Below, in pieces: positions 17,778 through 26,493 of a DNA stretch of 64,000 nucleotides. This DNA is from Pseudomonas sp. M30-35. Its GTDB lineage: Bacteria; Pseudomonadota; Gammaproteobacteria; Pseudomonadales; Pseudomonadaceae. The notes below the pieces were generated by a model, which ran no database searches, was not told the origin of the DNA, and saw only the letters and a list, made by a program, of their open reading frames with translations. Position numbers and translations under genes: made by a program. The stretch is taken from the NCBI RefSeq assembly GCF_002163625.1, contig NZ_CP020892.1:1984001-2048000 (forward strand). The letters run 5' to 3'. How positions within the stretch are numbered: the first letter of the stretch is position 1; each line of letters begins with the position of its first letter.

Positions 17778-19862
17778 ATGGCTACCAAGGTTAACAAGAC
17801 GAACACTGAGTCACCTGCCGCGGCGCATTTCACCCCGACGATTAAAAGCCACTTGGGCTTCACTGCGCTCAGCGCTGTGGCGCTATTAGTTATATACGCA
17901 TTATTGCGTGTGGCGCTGTTGGTCTATAACCGCGAGCTGATTAACGATGCGCCGGTGTCTACTTTCGTCGAGGCGTTCTACAACGGTTTTCGTTTCGATT
18001 TGCGCTTGGTGGTGTATGCCTGCGCGCCGTTGTTGTTGTCGCTGCTGAGTGTTAAAGCCATGTCCGCTCGTGGCTTTCATCGTGCATGGTTAACCTTCTT
18101 TGCCAGCGTCACCTTGTTCCTTGGGATTACCGAGCTGGATTTCTATCGCGAGTTTCACCAGCGCTTGAATAGTTTGGTTTTCCAGTACTTCGAAGAAGAC
18201 CCTAAAACCGTCATGAGCATGATCTGGAACGGTTTTCCGGTGGCGCGTTATTTGATCGCCTGGGCGATAGCTACATGGCTATTGGCCAAGTTATTCAAAG
18301 CATTGGATTTGCTCAGCCGACCGAATGTCTCTACAGCGGGCCCTCGCAAAGCCCCCGCATGGTATCTGCGCGGTTCGGTGTTTGTTGTGTGTTTGTTGAT
18401 TGCGGTCATCGCTGCGCGCGGCCATCTGCGTCAAGGCCCGCCATTGCGTTGGGGCGATGCTTATACCACTGACTCCATGTTCGCTAACCAGTTGGGCCTG
18501 AACGGTACTTTGACGTTGGTTACCGCGGCAAGGGCCAGTTTTTCCTCGCATCGTGACAATGCATGGAAATCAACCATGCCCGACGAAGAAGCATTGGCAG
18601 CGGTGCGCAAGATGCTGCTGACGCCGAATGACAAGCTAGTCGATGCCGACACTGCTGCAATCCGTCGAGACTTCACCCCGCCTGCCGACAACACCTTGCC
18701 GGTGAAAAACGTGGTGGTGATCCTCATGGAAAGCTTTGCTGGACACTATGTTGGTGCGCTCGGGGCGCCGGGCAATATCACCCCGTACTTCGATGAGCTG
18801 GCCAAGGAGGGTCTGCTGTTTGATCGCTTCTTCTCTAACGGCACGCACACCCACCAGGGCATGTTTGCGACCATGGCGTGCTTCCCGAACTTGCCTAGCT
18901 TTGAATACCTGATGCGCATGCCAGAAGGTGCCCACCAGTTCTCTGGTCTGCCGCAGTTGCTCAGTGCCCGGGGTTACGACGACTTGTATGTCTACAACGG
19001 TAACTTTCAGTGGGACAACCAATCGGGTTTCTTTAGCAATCAGGGCATGACCAACTTCATCGGCCGTGAAGACTTCGTTGACCCGGTCTACATGGACAAA
19101 ACGTGGGGCGTGTCTGATCAGGATATGTTCGATCGTGGTGCTGCAGAGCTAGAGAAGAACTTCGCAGGCAAAGACAAGCCGTTCTATGCCTTGCTGCAAA
19201 CGCTGTCTAACCACACGCCGTACGCGTTGCCTGAAAACCTGCCGGTTGAGCCTGTCACAGGTCACGGTTCTACCGATCAGCACCTGACTGCAATGCGTTA
19301 TTCGGACTGGGCGTTGGGCCAGTTTTTCGAGAAGGCGAAGAAGTCAAAATACTATAAAGACACTTTGTTTGTGATCGTTGGTGACCATGGTTTTGGCAGT
19401 AATGAACAGCTAACAGAGATGGATCTGTTTCGTTTCAACGTACCGCTGTTATTGATTGCACCGGGTGTCCAGGAGAAGTTTGGCAAGGTTAATCATAATG
19501 TCGGTACGCAGATTGATATCGTGCCAACCATCATGGGCCGTCTCGGCGGTGAGGTGCGTCACCAATGCTGGGGCCGTGATCTGCTGAACTTGCCAGAAGG
19601 TGATCAGGGCATAGGTGTGATCAAGCCGTCCGGCGGAGGGCAGACAGTTGCAATCGTAACGCCTGAGCGAATTTTGATTCAGCCAAAGGACATTGAGCCA
19701 CGTCTATACGAGTACCAACTGGGTGCCAAGCCGAGTGCAACACGTTTGCACACTGATATCGATCCGACACTGCAAAAGGACCTCGAAGCCTTTCTGCAAA
19801 CCGCTACCAAAAGCCTGCTCGATAACAGTGCCGGGGTAAAGGACAGTCTCAACAAGCAGTAA
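17778..19862 (+). CDS. LTA-synthase-like membrane sulfatase/phosphotransferase
   Basis: A 694-aa protein of the alkaline phosphatase superfamily, LtaS/MdoB-like. Five membrane helices occupy about residues 35-225. A large periplasmic catalytic domain follows, with metal ligand ESF (VVVILMESFAGHY), a nucleophile-region threonine in FSNGTHTHQGMF, and the GDHGFG metal site. Relatives transfer phosphoglycerol-type head groups to envelope glycans; the acceptor is unknown. Start ATG 17778 (MATKVNK) is preferred over 17751, which has no ribosome-binding site, but the GGA before it is weak. The same gene follows speE in P. aeruginosa (PA1689, from memory). Confidence 0.85.
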   Translation: MATKVNKTNTESPAAAHFTPTIKSHLGFTALSAVALLVIYALLRVALLVYNRELINDAPVSTFVEAFYNGFRFDLRLVVYACAPLLLSLLSVKAMSARGFHRAWLTFFASVTLFLGITELDFYREFHQRLNSLVFQYFEEDPKTVMSMIWNGFPVARYLIAWAIATWLLAKLFKALDLLSRPNVSTAGPRKAPAWYLRGSVFVVCLLIAVIAARGHLRQGPPLRWGDAYTTDSMFANQLGLNGTLTLVTAARASFSSHRDNAWKSTMPDEEALAAVRKMLLTPNDKLVDADTAAIRRDFTPPADNTLPVKNVVVILMESFAGHYVGALGAPGNITPYFDELAKEGLLFDRFFSNGTHTHQGMFATMACFPNLPSFEYLMRMPEGAHQFSGLPQLLSARGYDDLYVYNGNFQWDNQSGFFSNQGMTNFIGREDFVDPVYMDKTWGVSDQDMFDRGAAELEKNFAGKDKPFYALLQTLSNHTPYALPENLPVEPVTGHGSTDQHLTAMRYSDWALGQFFEKAKKSKYYKDTLFVIVGDHGFGSNEQLTEMDLFRFNVPLLLIAPGVQEKFGKVNHNVGTQIDIVPTIMGRLGGEVRHQCWGRDLLNLPEGDQGIGVIKPSGGGQTVAIVTPERILIQPKDIEPRLYEYQLGAKPSATRLHTDIDPTLQKDLEAFLQTATKSLLDNSAGVKDSLNKQ

Positions 19863-19893
19863 TTAACCGGTTGGCAATTCTTGTCTGACTTCG

Positions 19894-19925
19894 AAAACCG
19901 CACTTGAACGTGCGGTTTTTTTTTT
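19894..19925 (+). terminator. Rho-independent terminator
   Basis: The stem AAAACCGCAC / GTGCGGTTTT, with a 6-nt loop and a run of ten or more T, lies about 30 bp after the LTA-synthase-like gene. Confidence 0.93.
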
Positions 19926-20036
19926 GCAGGGCTGCAAGTCAATTGGCTTACTTTTTATACCCGGCTATAAGAATAGACATGCAGGGCTTGTCGCTCGATT
20001 GTGCGACATACCAGTCATTTCACAGGACTATTTTCC

Positions 20037-20108
20037 ATGACCGCACAATCAATCCTCGGCCTATGTCATAACTCTTGGGAGTCGCTGGAAAAAAGCAAAC
20101 CTGATTGA
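20037..20108 (+). CDS. Possible 23-codon small ORF upstream of the monooxygenase
   Basis: ATG...TGA encodes MTAQSILGLCHNSWESLEK followed by SKPD, beginning about 10 nt after an AGGA. It ends 24 bp before the monooxygenase-esterase start, so it could be a leader peptide. No homology is recognised and such short frames arise by chance. Confidence 0.2.
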   Translation: MTAQSILGLCHNSWESLEKSKPD

Positions 20109-20132
20109 TGTCAGCACATTGGGCCTATAAGA

Positions 20133-22526
20133 ATGAATAAAAAACCCGAAGCATGCACGGACGTGCGCGTAATAATTATTGGTACTGGCTTTGCGGGCCT
20201 GGGGCTCGCCATACAACTACAAAAGGCCGGTATCGATAGGTTTCTGCTGTTGGAGAAGGCAGAGGATGTTGGCGGGACGTGGCGTGACAACAGTTATCCA
20301 GGGGCAGCCTGTGACGTGCCATCGCATCTGTATTCCTTCTCGTTTGAACCCAAGTTGGATTGGACACGTAAGTTTGCCCCACAAGCCGAAATCCACAGCT
20401 ACATGCAGCATTGCGCCGACAAGTATCAATTGCGCCCGCATATTCGCTTTAACAGCGAAGTGGCAAGCGCCACTTACGAGGCTGAGCACTCTCAATGGCG
20501 GGTTACGCTGGTAAGCGGCGAACAATTTGTTGCGCCAATACTGGTGAGTGCTTGTGGCCAGTTGAATCAACCTGCATATCCTTCGATACCCGGTCGTGAC
20601 AGCTTTGCTGGCGAGGCTTTCCATTCGGCTCGTTGGCGCCACGATATCGACTTGACAGGCAAGCGCATCGCGGTCATTGGCACAGGCGCATCCGCCATTC
20701 AATTTGTGCCGCAAATTCAGGTAAATGCTGCTCATTTGACACTGTTTCAGCGCTCGGCGGCTTACGTGATCAGCAAACCTGATCGTGCCTATCGGCCATG
20801 GGAATTGGCTGTTATGCGTCGCTTTGGCTGGTTGCAGAAAATTGATCGTGGGCTCAAGTACATTCAGCATGAGTCGCGTGCGCTGGCGTTTGTGTCATTT
20901 CCACTGCTGCTCAAAGCCGGGCGTTTTAGCTTTAAGCGTGCGCTGGCGCGTGGTATTTCCGATAAGCAGTTGCGCAGTCAATTAGAGCCCGATTACCCAA
21001 TCGGCTGTAAGCGTATTTTGATCAGCAATGATTACTACCCGGCGCTGAGCCAAGCCAATGTCAGTGTGGTCAGTCAGCGTATCAAGCAGATCAGCAACGA
21101 TGCAGTCATCACTGAAGATGGTGTCGCGCATCCTTGTGATGTGCTGATTTACGGCACAGGCTTTATGGCTACAGACTTTTTGTCGCCGATGGCAATCACC
21201 GGGCTCGAGGGTCTTGACCTCAACCAAGTGTGGCGCGAGGGTGCCGAGGCCTATAAAGGCATTAGTGTCAGCGGCTTCCCTAATCTATTTCTGTTGTACG
21301 GGCCCAATACCAACTTGGGGCACAACTCGATCATTTATATGCTTGAGAGCCAATTTCGCTATGTGCTTGGTTGTATAGAGGCTTTAGACCGCTACAGCCT
21401 GACGGCACTTGATGTTAAGCCAGATGTGCAGCGCCAGTTTAATAACAAGATTCAACGCGCAATCCATCACACTGTGTGGGCCCAAGGGTGCACAAGTTGG
21501 TACCAGACAGCGTCGGGCAAGCACACAAACAACTGGCCAGGTTATACATTCAATTACCGGCGAATCACCCGAGCACCCGAACTACAGGATTATCAAACCA
21601 TACCCGTACGCTTCACGCCTCCGGCGGATGCCCAGCCAGTTTTGCGCACAGTATTGCGTGGTGGGCTGAGGGTGCTGTTTCGCGGAATCGTCAGGCCGCC
21701 TGTACCGGTTGCGCTGCAACGCTGGCTGGTGACAGCCTTGGCAGCGGTTCATTGGGTCGAAACCGATGGCAGCCGCACTAAAGGCAAGATTGCTGGCCGT
21801 TCATGTGAGTGGTACAAGCCGAGCCAGGAAAGTGATGGTGTCATTCTTTATTTGCACGGTGGCGCCTATGTTATTGGCGGCGCTAATACACACCGGGCTA
21901 TCTGTAAGACACTAATGAGCAAAGCTCAGGTCCAGCTCTGCGCACTGAACTACCGATTAGCACCTGAACATCCGTTTCCGGCTGCCCGTGATGATGCCGT
22001 CGCTGCATACCAAGCCTTGCTGGAGCAGGGGTTTGCGCCGAGTAAAATCATTATTGCGGGCGACTCTGCCGGCGGAAATCTAGCGCTGCTCACTGCGTTG
22101 CATCTGCGACACTTGGGGCTGGCGCTACCTCGCGCGTTGGTCTGTTTGTCGCCGCTTACGGATTTCAGCCTTGCTCAGTTGCATAAACCTGAAGGGGGCG
22201 ACCCGATGCTCAGCCAAGCTTGGATGGAACAATCCAGGCGTGATTTTCTGTCTGCGCAGATAGCCCCGCAGGACCCAGCTGTATCTCCGGTATTTGCAGA
22301 CCTAAGCGGGTTGCCGCCGATACTGATTCAGGTCGCAGAGCAAGAGCTGCTACTTAATGACAGCTTGCGGTTTGAGCAGCGTGCTAAAGAGGCCGGGGTT
22401 GATGTACGGCTAGAGTTATACCCCGGTGTCTGGCATGTCTTTCAGGCTCATGCTGGTTTACTCAAAGCCTCTGACTATGCATTGGCACGAGTTGTCAGCT
22501 TCATCCGCGAACAGGGGCTTATATGA
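20133..22526 (+). CDS. Baeyer-Villiger-type flavin monooxygenase fused to alpha/beta-hydrolase esterase
   Basis: A 797-aa two-enzyme fusion. Residues 10 to about 490 form a class B flavin monooxygenase: FAD site GTGFAG (17-22), NADPH site GTGASA (183-188), and the fingerprint FAGEAFHSARWR (158-169), which fits FxGxxxHxxxW with Arg in place of the final Pro/Asp. Residues about 565-797 form a hormone-sensitive-lipase-type esterase with HGG oxyanion motif (575-577) and likely triad S645 (GDSAGG), D743 and H768. Logically the first half turns a ketone into an ester and the second hydrolyses it. The substrate is unknown. The stop overlaps the start of an SDR (ATGA). Confidence 0.88.
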   Translation: MNKKPEACTDVRVIIIGTGFAGLGLAIQLQKAGIDRFLLLEKAEDVGGTWRDNSYPGAACDVPSHLYSFSFEPKLDWTRKFAPQAEIHSYMQHCADKYQLRPHIRFNSEVASATYEAEHSQWRVTLVSGEQFVAPILVSACGQLNQPAYPSIPGRDSFAGEAFHSARWRHDIDLTGKRIAVIGTGASAIQFVPQIQVNAAHLTLFQRSAAYVISKPDRAYRPWELAVMRRFGWLQKIDRGLKYIQHESRALAFVSFPLLLKAGRFSFKRALARGISDKQLRSQLEPDYPIGCKRILISNDYYPALSQANVSVVSQRIKQISNDAVITEDGVAHPCDVLIYGTGFMATDFLSPMAITGLEGLDLNQVWREGAEAYKGISVSGFPNLFLLYGPNTNLGHNSIIYMLESQFRYVLGCIEALDRYSLTALDVKPDVQRQFNNKIQRAIHHTVWAQGCTSWYQTASGKHTNNWPGYTFNYRRITRAPELQDYQTIPVRFTPPADAQPVLRTVLRGGLRVLFRGIVRPPVPVALQRWLVTALAAVHWVETDGSRTKGKIAGRSCEWYKPSQESDGVILYLHGGAYVIGGANTHRAICKTLMSKAQVQLCALNYRLAPEHPFPAARDDAVAAYQALLEQGFAPSKIIIAGDSAGGNLALLTALHLRHLGLALPRALVCLSPLTDFSLAQLHKPEGGDPMLSQAWMEQSRRDFLSAQIAPQDPAVSPVFADLSGLPPILIQVAEQELLLNDSLRFEQRAKEAGVDVRLELYPGVWHVFQAHAGLLKASDYALARVVSFIREQGLI

Positions 22527-23284
22527 ATAATATTTTGATTACCGGCGCAGCTTCCGGTATCGGCGCAGCAACCGCTCGCTTGTTTCATTCGCGCGGATGG
22601 CGAGTGGGTTTGCTCGATATCAACGCCGAGGCGTTAGCCAGTTTATCTGCTGAGCTGAGTGGTAGCTGGTATCGCCAACTTGATGTGACTGATATTGATC
22701 AGGTGCAAGCCTCGCTCGCTGAGTTCTGTGCCAAACATGATGGCCAGCTGCGGCTGCTGTTCAACTGTGCAGGTATTCTCCGGTTCGGCTATTTCGAAGA
22801 AGTTGAACATGCAGAGCATATGCGCATTATGCAGATCAATGTGGCGGGGGTATTCAACATGACCCATGCTGCATTTAGCTACCTGAAAGCCACGCCTAAT
22901 GCGCAGGTTATTAATATGGGCTCGGCGTCTGGTCTCTATGGCGTACCTGAAATGGCCACGTATTCAGCTTCAAAATTTGCTATTCGTGGGTTTACCGAGG
23001 CGCTGGATCTTGAGTGGGCACGCCACGATATCCGGGTTGCAGATTTGATGCCGCCGTTTGTAAATACGCCCATGGTTAGCAGTCAGCAGCACACCCCAGC
23101 AACATTGTCGCGCTTAGGGGTGAACCTTGAAGCTCGCGAAATAGCACACGCTGTGTGGCAGCAGATTGATAGCAATGCTGTACACCGCCCGATCAGCCTG
23201 CAATTTAAGCTGATGTATTGGGCGGGACAGATTTCACCCGCATGGATGTCACGCCTGAGTATGCGCTGGTTAAGCCGTAAGTAG
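22523..23284 (+). CDS. Short-chain dehydrogenase coupled to the monooxygenase-esterase
   Basis: A 253-aa classical SDR: cofactor motif ITGAASGIGAAT at the N-terminus, FNCAG in place of NNAG, and the active site YSASKFAIRGF. The C-terminal part (MPPFVNTPMV..., ALDLEWARHDI) resembles SDRs that occur beside flavin monooxygenases. The ATG overlaps the preceding stop, so the two are co-translated. It could oxidise the alcohol that gives the ketone for the monooxygenase, or the alcohol released by the esterase; this is inference from context. Confidence 0.88.
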   Translation: MNNILITGAASGIGAATARLFHSRGWRVGLLDINAEALASLSAELSGSWYRQLDVTDIDQVQASLAEFCAKHDGQLRLLFNCAGILRFGYFEEVEHAEHMRIMQINVAGVFNMTHAAFSYLKATPNAQVINMGSASGLYGVPEMATYSASKFAIRGFTEALDLEWARHDIRVADLMPPFVNTPMVSSQQHTPATLSRLGVNLEAREIAHAVWQQIDSNAVHRPISLQFKLMYWAGQISPAWMSRLSMRWLSRK

Positions 23285-23636
23285 GGCGGGTGATGTTATT
23301 TCGAAGTGCTTTGTATGGGCGCTGAACTCCAGCCTGAGGGGCTAAGGTGCATGTCACAAGCAAAAGCATGCATAAATTTTTTAACAGCGCTATTCTGCAA
23401 TCAGAGGCGTCGCGTTGATATTCATGAGAAGCGTGTAACAGTGGAGGGGGGGCACGCTCTATAACGTAGCGTCTCAAGGCCTTGGGTCTACTTCAAGGCC
23501 ATGACACATCAGTCAGGACCTAGTTTGCATTTTGTTGATACTCGGGCGACACGCTTCATGGTGTCGCGACACCGCTGAGATTCGAGCGGTTGCAATGGAA
23601 GAGCAGCATCCAACCATCGCCTGAGGAGTTCGTATC
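23285..23636. other. Intergenic region upstream of rraB-like gene
   Basis: This 352-bp gap holds no convincing gene. The part nearest the rraB-like gene contains the overlapping inverted repeats described separately at 23546-23572. AGGAG before 23637 is the ribosome-binding site of the next gene. Confidence 0.5.
23546..23572. promoter_or_regulatory. Overlapping inverted repeats upstream of rraB-like gene
   Basis: GCGACAC (23546-23552) is inverted 8 nt later as GTGTCGC (23561-23567). The latter is part of a perfect 12-bp palindrome GTGTCGCGACAC (23561-23572). Three half-sites in 27 bp, 65 bp before the start codon, suggest an operator or an RNA structure in the leader. Confidence 0.35.
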
Positions 23637-23984
23637 ATGAGCATAGTCATGCAAGATGATGTCAGCAGTAACGTCCTAAAGCGCATGAAAGAAGGTGGTT
23701 TTGATTTTGCGCGCTTTCATCCCATCGAGTTCTACGCCATTTTTCCCGACGAGGAACGGGCCCGTATGGCAGCCACAAACTTTCGTGGTGAATCACTTAA
23801 TGCGCAAGTCACACCGCGTGAAGATGGTGTCTGGCATTTGCAGGTCAGCAAGGTAATGTTTGCGACCTATTACGGCATCGGTGATTTTGAGCAGGACTTG
23901 GGCTCAGTCGTGCACCCGCTGGGTGGCAAGCTTGAAGGCTGGGGCGTAACGCAGGAACGTAAGGATTTGCTGCCAGTCGATTGA
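23637..23984 (+). CDS. rraB: RraB-family ribonuclease E inhibitor
   Basis: A 115-aa acidic protein with the RraB-type fold pattern: DVSSNVLKRMKEGGFDF, HPIEFYAIFPDEERA, and W-H-LQVSKVMFATYYGIGDFEQDL. RraB family members bind RNase E and modulate RNA decay; other members are only distantly related, so the function is by family. Preceded by GAGGAG about 9 nt before the ATG. It stands alone between the SDR and an amidotransferase. Confidence 0.78.
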   Translation: MSIVMQDDVSSNVLKRMKEGGFDFARFHPIEFYAIFPDEERARMAATNFRGESLNAQVTPREDGVWHLQVSKVMFATYYGIGDFEQDLGSVVHPLGGKLEGWGVTQERKDLLPVD

Positions 23985-24109
23985 GGCCGGCAGACGCTAT
24001 ATACACGTTGGCCAACTGCGGTTGGCTGGCGTGTAGATTGATCATCTTTTACAGGAAACATATCGACCTCCGACAAACTAATGCGCGAGACTGACGCAAA
24101 GGAGGGCGT

Positions 24110-24859
24110 ATGACTGACATTCTGATTATCACCCATACTGACTATTGCACACCTGGCCATCTGGCCAAGGTGCTTGATGACGCGCAGCTATCGTTTACCG
24201 AGTTACGGGCAGACCTTAACCAGCTTGAAGGCTACGATCTGGATCGGCCAAAAGCCGTTGCGATTATGGGTGGGCCCATGAGTGTCAATGATCCTTTGCC
24301 GTGGCTACAAACTGAAATCAATGCGCTCCAGCACTTTATAAAGCGAGACATCCCGTTGCTTGGTCATTGCCTGGGCGGACAGCTATTGGCTAAAGCATTA
24401 GGTGCGCAAATCAGCAAAATGGCTTATACCGAAAGTGGTTGGCAGCCATTGGATATTGTCACAGGTGCAGAGCAAAACCCTTGGCTTGCGCACTTGCCGG
24501 ACAACTTTAGTATTTTTCAGTGGCACGGCGATACGTTTGCCTTGCCCGATGGTGCTCAGCGGCTACTCAGTAGCCGCTGGTGCCCTAACCAAGGATTTGC
24601 TTGGGGCGATAAAATTCTGGCTTTACAGGGACATCCCGAAATGACTGCAGAGCTAGTCAGCCAATGGTTGCATGACTGGTCGCATTTACTGGATGCCAGC
24701 CAGCCTAGCCAGCAGTCGCTCGAGTCCATGCTGAATAAGCTTGATGATAAGGTCGAGGCATTAAACCAGGTGGCCGAGGGTTTCTATCGGCATTGGCTGA
24801 GCCTTGCCTCAGGACTTAATGCCTCAGAACTTGATGTTCGCTCGAACGATTTGAATTAA
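24110..24859 (+). CDS. Class I glutamine amidotransferase-like protein
   Basis: A 249-aa GATase1 domain protein related to GuaA's amidotransferase half. The nucleophile cysteine is in LLGHCLGGQLL, and the His-Glu partner appears as LQGHPEMT. It stands alone without a synthase domain, so it may hydrolyse gamma-glutamyl compounds or supply ammonia to a partner. An excellent AAGGAGG precedes the ATG. The amidoligase-type (ATP-grasp) Anbu operon starts 222 bp downstream on the same strand; a functional link is possible but only inferred. Confidence 0.85.
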   Translation: MTDILIITHTDYCTPGHLAKVLDDAQLSFTELRADLNQLEGYDLDRPKAVAIMGGPMSVNDPLPWLQTEINALQHFIKRDIPLLGHCLGGQLLAKALGAQISKMAYTESGWQPLDIVTGAEQNPWLAHLPDNFSIFQWHGDTFALPDGAQRLLSSRWCPNQGFAWGDKILALQGHPEMTAELVSQWLHDWSHLLDASQPSQQSLESMLNKLDDKVEALNQVAEGFYRHWLSLASGLNASELDVRSNDLN

Positions 24860-25081
24860 ATGCGTCTGCATTGTCTATATTAAAACTGAAAGTACAGGCA
24901 GATAAGAATTAGATTAAGGATGCTTCGCCTTAGCGCAGGACATGCTGAGGCGCTTAATACGTTGCACAGTTTCGGTGCTTGATATTTTTGATTAATAACT
25001 AACTGTTTGATTTTTAATAAAAATATCAGCTGGCTCGAGCTTTGCAACGTTATGGCACATACGGGTGACAAGGAGTTAGGT

Positions 25082-26491
25082 ATGACCCACACCTTTTATG
25101 ATGAGATGTACTTGGCGAATGGTGAGTGCCGTTCTCATTATCGGGAATTTACCCGTTGGTTGGCAGATACGCCCAGCGATGTGTTGGCGCAGCGGCGGCG
25201 CGAAGCAGACCTGCTGTTTCACCGTGCTGGCATTACCTTTACGCTCTACGGTGACGATCAAGGCACTGAGCGATTAATTCCATTCGACATTATCCCTCGT
25301 AGCATTCCGGCTAGCGAATGGCGCATTGTTGAGCGTGGTTGTATTCAGCGGGTGCAAGCGCTGAACATGTTTCTTGCCGATATTTATCACGACCAGCGCA
25401 TCCTCAAGGCTGGAATTATTCCGCCAGAACAAGTGCTGGCTAACGAAGGTTATCAGTTAGCGATGCAGGGCCTCGACCTGCACCGCAATATCTACTCGCA
25501 TATCTCCGGCGTTGATCTGGTGCGTGACGGTGATGGCAGCTACTACGTGCTGGAAGACAACCTGCGTACGCCAAGTGGCGTGAGCTATATGCTCGAAGAT
25601 CGCAAAATGATGATGCGTCTGTTCCCAGAGTTGTTCGCGGCTCAGCGTGTAGCACCGATCAACCACTACCCGAATATGTTGCTCGATACGCTTAAGTCAT
25701 CCAGCCCGATGGAAAACCCAACGGTGGTGGTGCTAACCCCGGGACGCTTCAACAGTGCCTACTTCGAGCATGCGTTTTTGGCCCGTGAAATGGGGGTTGA
25801 GCTGGTCGAAGGTGCGGATTTGTTTGTCCGTGATGACAAGGTTTACATGCGCACCACTTCAGGCGCTAAACCAGTAGATGTGATTTATCGTCGCCTTGAC
25901 GACGCCTTCCTTGATCCACTGGCCTTTAACCCCGATTCGATGCTGGGTGTGCCTGGGCTGTTGGCAAGCTATCGTTCGGGTAACGTGGTGCTGGCCAATG
26001 CGGTGGGGACTGGGGTCGCGGACGATAAGTCGATTTATCCGTATGTCGATGAAATGATCCGCTTCTACCTGTCAGAAGAGCCGATTCTGAAGAACGTACC
26101 GACCTGGCAGTGTCGCAAGCCTAAAGACTTGTCGCATGTGTTGGCCAACCTGCCTGATCTGGTGGTTAAGGAGACACAAGGATCGGGTGGCTACGGGATG
26201 TTGGTCGGACCCGCTTCAACCAAAGCGCAGATCGAGGAGTTTCGCGCCCGCTTGATTGCGCGCCCAGAGGCATACATCGCCCAGCCCACGTTGTCGCTGT
26301 CGACCTGCCCAACCTTTGTTGAGAGCGGTATTGCGCCACGGCATATCGATTTACGTCCGTTTGTATTGTCGGGTCGAGAAATACGTTTGGTACCAGGTGG
26401 ATTGACTCGTGTTGCCCTGCGTGAAGGTTCACTGGTGGTGAACTCCTCACAAGGCGGCGGAACCAAAGACACATGGATAGTGGGGGACTAA
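25082..26491 (+). CDS. Circularly permuted type 2 ATP-grasp protein (Anbu cluster)
   Basis: A 469-aa protein of the circularly permuted ATP-grasp family (DUF404/DUF407). It begins FYDEMYLANGECRSHYREF and includes DLVRDGDGSYYVLEDNLRTPSG, YRRLDDAFLDPLAF, a glycine-rich VVKETQGSGGYGMLVGP nucleotide loop, and RHIDLRPFVLSG near the end. The family is predicted to form peptide or isopeptide bonds with ATP. The start at 25082 is set by AAGGAGTT about 7 nt upstream; the longer frame to 25007 lacks a site. It heads a four-gene operon ending with Anbu. Confidence 0.9.
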   Translation: MTHTFYDEMYLANGECRSHYREFTRWLADTPSDVLAQRRREADLLFHRAGITFTLYGDDQGTERLIPFDIIPRSIPASEWRIVERGCIQRVQALNMFLADIYHDQRILKAGIIPPEQVLANEGYQLAMQGLDLHRNIYSHISGVDLVRDGDGSYYVLEDNLRTPSGVSYMLEDRKMMMRLFPELFAAQRVAPINHYPNMLLDTLKSSSPMENPTVVVLTPGRFNSAYFEHAFLAREMGVELVEGADLFVRDDKVYMRTTSGAKPVDVIYRRLDDAFLDPLAFNPDSMLGVPGLLASYRSGNVVLANAVGTGVADDKSIYPYVDEMIRFYLSEEPILKNVPTWQCRKPKDLSHVLANLPDLVVKETQGSGGYGMLVGPASTKAQIEEFRARLIARPEAYIAQPTLSLSTCPTFVESGIAPRHIDLRPFVLSGREIRLVPGGLTRVALREGSLVVNSSQGGGTKDTWIVGD

Positions 26492-26493
26492 TT

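Noticed and set aside
20217..20870. 217-codon minus-strand frame inside the monooxygenase gene
   Set aside because: Overlaps the flavin-binding domain of the fusion; no recognisable domain.
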